Shown in pieces: positions 60,594 through 64,000 of a DNA stretch of 64,000 nt. The position numbers and the translations under genes are program-made. The notes under the pieces were generated by a model that searched no databases, had not been told where the DNA came from, and saw only the letters and a list, made by a program, of their open reading frames with translations. How positions within the stretch are numbered: position 1 is the first letter of the stretch; every line of letters begins with the position of its first letter. The stretch is from Nocardioides panzhihuensis (GTDB lineage Bacteria; Actinomycetota; Actinomycetes; Propionibacteriales; Nocardioidaceae): positions 4,255,501 through 4,319,500 of the forward strand of contig NZ_JACBZR010000001.1 of the NCBI RefSeq assembly GCF_013408335.1. Reading direction: 5' to 3'.

Positions 60594-61069
60594 AGCGCAT
60601 TCACCTCCGTGCCCGCAGCGTGCTGAACCGCCCGGACGATGTTGTGGTAGCCCGTGCAGCGGCACAGGTTGCCCTCGATGCCCTCGCGGATCTCGTCCTC
60701 GCTGGGCTGAGGGTTGCGCTTGAGCAGGTCGACGGACTGCATGATCATCCCGGGGGTGCAGAACCCGCACTGGAGACCGTGACACTCACGGAACGCCTCC
60801 TGGACCGGGTGCAGATCGCTGTCGACCGTGTCGGCGAGGCCCTCGATCGTGGTGACCTCGCACCCGTCGGCCTGCACCGCGAGCACGTTGCACGACTTCA
60901 CCGAGTCGCCGTCGAGATGGACCGTGCAGGCGCCGCAGTTGCTGGTGTCACAACCGATCACCGTGCCGGTCTTGCCGAGTCCTTCGCGCAGATACTGCAC
61001 GAGCAGCGTCCGCGGTTCGACGTCGTCGGTGACCTTCATACCGTCGACGCGCATGCTGATCCGGGCCAT
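60590..61069 (-). CDS. coxS: Molybdenum hydroxylase 2Fe-2S small subunit
   Basis: A 159-residue iron-sulfur subunit with two clusters: C40, C45, C48 and C60 ([12 protein letters not shown] ... SC) in the plant-ferredoxin-like domain and C101, C104, C136, C138 ([16 protein letters not shown]) in the helical domain. It is the first gene of the S-L-M-G operon, an order typical of form II enzymes. ATG 61069 has a GGGAGAC site. Confidence 0.95.
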   Translation of the reverse strand: MARISMRVDGMKVTDDVEPRTLLVQYLREGLGKTGTVIGCDTSNCGACTVHLDGDSVKSCNVLAVQADGCEVTTIEGLADTVDSDLHPVQEAFRECHGLQCGFCTPGMIMQSVDLLKRNPQPSEDEIREGIEGNLCRCTGYHNIVRAVQHAAGTEVNAL

Positions 61070-61155
61070 GTTGTCTCCCTGCCAGACGTCACTGTGTGGG
61101 CCAGATCACAGTAGGACGGAGAGGGTTGGGCTCCGGTTGGCTGCCGCGGCCGTCC

Positions 61156-61195
61156 GGTGGTCGAGCTTGTCGAGCGTCGTATCGAGCTTGTCGAG
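61156..61195. repeat. Dispersed GGTCGAGCTTGTCGAG repeats
   Basis: Two close copies, GGTCGAGCTTGTCGAG (61159-61174) and ATCGAGCTTGTCGAG (61181-61195), related to the palindromic repeat at 41166 and 56746. They lie in the coxS promoter gap, just after the GAF regulator stop. Confidence 0.7.
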
Positions 61196-61202
61196 ATGAC
61201 CG

Positions 61203-62429
61203 TCAGCGGCTGGCTGCCAGGCGTGCCCTGAGCAGGGGCAACGCGGGGTGGACGCTCCCGCCCAGGCGGCGCAGGCAGACGTCGACGATCTCGGTGTCGT
61301 ACGGAGCCAGCTCGCTGTAGCTCAGCACCGCGTCGGGCTGCGGGTCGGCGATCAGCGCCTCGCGCAGTGCGACCGCGACGTACTCGGCCATCTCGGCCAG
61401 CGCCGGGCTGTTGGTGCCGGGCAGGAGATCACCGCCGTACGCCTCCACAGCAGCGGCCACCCGGCCGTGCCGGATCAGGGCGAGGACCTGCTCGACGTCG
61501 GTCACGACCGGCATCAGCAGGCGGTAGGGGCGGGAGGCGACCTGGCCACCCAGCGCGTGGCGCAGGTGGGAGACCTCGGCCTTGAGCGTCGAGAAGGTGA
61601 CCGCCTGGTCGCCGTAGACCATCGCGTGCAGCCGCTCCAGCGAGAGCCCCTCGGGGTGGAGCGCGAGCAGCGCGAGGATCTCGGTCTGGCGGCGATTGAG
61701 CAGCAGCCGCTTCCCGTCGAGCCAGGTCTCGGCGGTGCCGAGCAGCGTGAGCACCAGGCCGGGCTGCTCGATCGCCTCGTCGCCGCCTCGCTGGGTGGGC
61801 ATCTTCGGCAGCGCTCCCTCGATCAGGCGCGCCATCACCCGGGCGGTGGCCAGGCCGATCGGGTGGGTGCGGTCCCACGTGGTGGAGAGGTCGAGGACGC
61901 CGAGGTGCTTGCCGGTGACCGGATCATGCAGCGGCGCCGCCCAGCAGACCCAGTTGTGCACGGCCTCGGCGTAGTGCTCGGGGCCGAAGACCATCGCCGG
62001 GGCTTCGGTGCGGTTGGCGAGGTCGAGCGCGTTGGTGCCGGCCGACCGGTCATCCCATCGCCCTCCGGGCACGAAGTTCACCGACTCGGCCTTGTGACGC
62101 ATCACCCGGCCTCCGTACGTCCACAGGACCCGCGTGTCCGGGTCGGTGATCGCGATGACGAGGTCACCGTCGTCGGCGGTGCACCGCAGCTCCTGCTCGA
62201 CCCGCTCGACGGCCACCTGGAGCGGGGAGTCGCGCCACATCTCCCGGGTCTCGTCCTCGTCGGCCAGCGGCGCCTCGCGCACGTCGGGCTTGATGGCCGT
62301 CGCCGAGCGCGTCCAGCTCGACAGGATCTCCGGCCTGACGAAATCCTCGGCGGCATCGCCGCTCTCCACGAAGGCGGTCCACGCCCGCGCCGCGCTGATA
62401 CGGCGCTCCTGCAGATCGCTACGAACCAT
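61203..62429 (-). CDS. GAF-domain regulator with winged-helix output
   Basis: A 408-residue regulator. The N-terminal part is like AcoR: RPEILSSWTRSATAIKPDVR, then a GAF domain ending WAAPLHDPVTGKHLGVLDLS. The usual sigma-54 AAA+ and Fis parts are missing; instead there is a winged-helix-like output domain (LLNRRQTEILALLALHPEGL, TLKAEVSHLRHALGG) resembling SARP/OmpR DNA binding. It lies upstream of coxS on the same strand and probably senses the cox substrate. ATG 62429 has a GGGGGAG site. Confidence 0.85.
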   Translation of the reverse strand: MVRSDLQERRISAARAWTAFVESGDAAEDFVRPEILSSWTRSATAIKPDVREAPLADEDETREMWRDSPLQVAVERVEQELRCTADDGDLVIAITDPDTRVLWTYGGRVMRHKAESVNFVPGGRWDDRSAGTNALDLANRTEAPAMVFGPEHYAEAVHNWVCWAAPLHDPVTGKHLGVLDLSTTWDRTHPIGLATARVMARLIEGALPKMPTQRGGDEAIEQPGLVLTLLGTAETWLDGKRLLLNRRQTEILALLALHPEGLSLERLHAMVYGDQAVTFSTLKAEVSHLRHALGGQVASRPYRLLMPVVTDVEQVLALIRHGRVAAAVEAYGGDLLPGTNSPALAEMAEYVAVALREALIADPQPDAVLSYSELAPYDTEIVDVCLRRLGGSVHPALPLLRARLAASR

Positions 62430-62579
62430 CACTCCCCCTTTGGAGCTCGGCCCTCGAGACTGGGTGCTGCCAAGGTAGCACCCTGTGATGTGCCTCACGA
62501 TCCCCTCGGTGGTACCCGCTCCACACCCACTTCGGTCACAACCGTCGCGGCGGTCGCGCGGCGGTGTCACAGTGGGCGC

Positions 62580-63038
62580 ATGGAGACGCGCACTGCCACG
62601 ACCAGGGCCGATTTCGAGACGGCGGCCCGGCTGCAGGTCGACTTCAACACCGAGTACGACGACCCCGCCCCGCCCGCCGAGGAGCTCGCCCAGCACCTGA
62701 GCCGGCTGGCCGAGAACGGCGACACGTCCGTGATACTGATCGGCGACCCCGCGGTCGGCCACGGCATCACCCGCTTCCGCCTGCAGTCCACCGCCGATGA
62801 GCTCGAGGCCTACCTCGCCGAGCTCTACATCGTCCCCGCCCGGCGTGGACAGGGCCTCGGCACCGTCCTGCTGCAGGCGATCATCGACGACGCGAAGGCT
62901 CGCGGGGCGACGTACATGGATCTGGGGACCAGCGAGGACGACACCTCCGCCCGCGCGCTGTACGAGAAGTTCGGCTTCGACAACCACGAGGGCCGCGGCT
63001 CCGGGCCGCGGGCGCTCTACTACGAGAAGGAGCTGTAG
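62580..63038 (+). CDS. GNAT-family N-acetyltransferase
   Basis: A 152-residue acetyltransferase. Acetyl-CoA motif A is AYLAELYIVPARRGQGLGTV (R/QGxGxG/A), motif B ATYMDLGTSEDDTSARALYE and KFGFDNHEGRG. Substrate unknown. The ATG at 62580 is preceded by CACAGT at 6 nt; the long upstream frame is antisense to the GAF gene. It is divergent from that gene. Confidence 0.88.
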   Translation: METRTATTRADFETAARLQVDFNTEYDDPAPPAEELAQHLSRLAENGDTSVILIGDPAVGHGITRFRLQSTADELEAYLAELYIVPARRGQGLGTVLLQAIIDDAKARGATYMDLGTSEDDTSARALYEKFGFDNHEGRGSGPRALYYEKEL

Positions 63039-63067
63039 GGCTCCTGCTCAGCCTGGGGTGCTGACGG

Positions 63068-63853
63068 TCAGGCCGGAGCGCCTCGGTGCGGTGCGTCGTA
63101 CGACAGTCCGCGAGCGATCCCGTGGAAAAGCATGGCGAGGACCAGGATGCCGGCGCAGACCAGCGCCACGACCGCCACCGACGTGCTCTGCGACAGCTGG
63201 ATCTGGCGAAGACCGATCGCGCCCAGCGCCCAGACGCAGGAGAACAGCAGCTCTCGCAGGTTGCGCTTGAGCAGGAGCGCCAGCAGAGCGGCGGTGAGCA
63301 CCGCGATCACCACGATCGTGGCCAGCGGGCTGACCGTCACATCCTGCGAGTCGAGGTAGGTCGCGATGTTGACGATGCTCGCCGCGGTCACCCATCCCGT
63401 GTAGAGCATCAGCGGCAGCCAGACCATGAGGAAGTCCTTCGTGGACGGCCGGGTCGTGCCCACCCCGAGGCGCCACAGCGCGGCATAGAGCGTTGCGGTG
63501 AGGGTCAGCAGGACAGCGACGGAGAGCCCGACCCACTCCTTCACGAAGACGTAGGTCCACAGCCCGTTGCAGATGCTGGCGACGATGAAGAGCGGCCCGA
63601 GCAACTGCGGTACGTCGTTGTCATCGCGCGGATCACGAAGATCTCTCGCCTGGTAGACCACGAAGACGATCAGCAGCAGATAGATCGGCGTCCAGATGGA
63701 GAACGCGTATCCGGCCGGGGTCAGATACGTCGCGTACTTGTCCGAGATCTCACCGATCGCCGGCAGATCGAGAATCTGTGCACCGGTGAGGAAGTTGGCC
63801 ACCAGCGCAAAGAGGAGAGCGAGGACATTGCCGAGCTGCCAAGTTCTCTTCAT
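63068..63853 (-). CDS. TspO/MBR-related membrane protein
   Basis: A 261-residue membrane protein with about seven helices. LTPAGYAFSIWTPIYLLLIV and WLPLMLYTGWVTAASIVNIA match the TspO/MBR-like (tryptophan-rich sensory) superfamily, although it is longer than the ~160-residue classical TspO. Ligand unknown. TACGGT lies 6 nt before the ATG at 63853, so the mRNA is probably leaderless. Confidence 0.78.
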   Translation of the reverse strand: MKRTWQLGNVLALLFALVANFLTGAQILDLPAIGEISDKYATYLTPAGYAFSIWTPIYLLLIVFVVYQARDLRDPRDDNDVPQLLGPLFIVASICNGLWTYVFVKEWVGLSVAVLLTLTATLYAALWRLGVGTTRPSTKDFLMVWLPLMLYTGWVTAASIVNIATYLDSQDVTVSPLATIVVIAVLTAALLALLLKRNLRELLFSCVWALGAIGLRQIQLSQSTSVAVVALVCAGILVLAMLFHGIARGLSYDAPHRGAPA

Positions 63854-63918
63854 CTTTCGACCGTAGCAAAGGGGATCGTGGCCCGGTTGTAGGTGTCCTG
63901 AGTGTCTGCTGTGTCCGT

Positions 63919-64000
63919 CTAACGCTCTTCGTGGATCCGTCCGGCGGTGGTGGCCAGGCGCTCGCCGCTGCCGCCCCAACGGCCGGCGATGATCTCGGCG
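63919..64000 (-). CDS. C-terminal end of an unidentified gene
   Basis: A minus-strand frame open to the window edge encodes ...AEIIAGRWGGSGERLATTAG and ends RIHEER at a TAG stop. Base composition is coding-like and the frame is maintained, but only 26 residues are visible and no family is recognised. Confidence 0.55.
   Translation of the reverse strand, partial: AEIIAGRWGGSGERLATTAGRIHEER

Noticed and set aside
58116..61069. Genuine CO dehydrogenase
   Set aside because: The active-site loop is AYRGAGR, not AYXCSFR, so the enzyme is form II and the CO activity claim was dropped.

Overview
The window is high-GC actinobacterial chromosome. Frequent GTG starts, CGTACG-rich coding sequence, a str operon (rpsL-rpsG-fusA-tuf), a complete cvn 'conservon', a CspB/DUF3027/MFS/MarR neighbourhood and a DUF222-HNH (13E12-type) gene point to Nocardioidaceae, most likely Nocardioides or a close relative. 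No tRNA, rRNA, insertion sequence, prophage or CRISPR array was seen.

Layout. 1-4.3 kb: str operon on the minus strand, tuf cut by the window edge. 4.5-8 kb: MarR/MFS pair with its operator, small DUF1059- and DUF2530-like genes, DUF3027 gene. 8.2-13 kb: cvnABCD conservon (sensor kinase, roadblock protein, DUF742 protein, small GTPase). 13.3-17.4 kb: cold-shock protein, M50 peptidase, larE, an orphan membrane protein that copies the sensor half of CvnA, and signal peptidase I. 17.4-21.7 kb: PP2C phosphatase, FHA protein and RDD-FHA protein operon. 21.7-28.3 kb: helicase-associated protein and XPB helicase, separated by an aldehyde dehydrogenase and its divergent AraC regulator. 28.4-33.1 kb: large secreted GH78 alpha-L-rhamnosidase behind a LacI-type operator. 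33.1-47.7 kb: mostly small single genes (PNPOx-like, DUF1905, APH-like kinase, DUF222-HNH with a structured leader, TetR/membrane-protein pair divergent from an SDR epimerase, exonuclease, L,D-transpeptidase, serA, HD protein, MFS, DUF4031, GntR). 47.8-53.7 kb: alkB with an SOS box, then a six-gene MoxR-DUF58-vWA-vWA-TPR operon. 53.7-62.4 kb: AraC regulator, flavin monooxygenase, coxG-coxM-coxL-coxS of a form II molybdenum hydroxylase, and a GAF-type regulator. 62.5-64 kb: GNAT, TspO-like protein and a partial gene.

The most unusual signal is a family of four 84-87 bp repeats (6580, 14442, 18649, 20791). Each is an open reading frame of 27-28 codons that starts with (A/G)TGAGYGAGCG and ends in a TGA overlapping the start codon of the next gene. 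Two copies also overlap the stop codon of the gene before. They therefore act like mycobacterial MIRUs: mobile translational-coupling inserts that carry the next gene's ribosome binding site. Other structure that coding does not explain: a 159-bp fold-back element at 7985-8143; two head-to-head arrays of a ~22-bp unit between convergent genes (17.35 and 46.2 kb); a structured leader before the DUF222-HNH gene; and a dispersed GGTCTCGAC-type repeat, one copy of which is translated inside coxG.

Many promoters can be read directly. A TANNNT-like -10 lies exactly 6-7 nt before the start codon of at least 14 genes, which predicts leaderless mRNAs and was used to fix several starts. Clear operators are present for MarR, TetR, LacI-family and LexA regulators.
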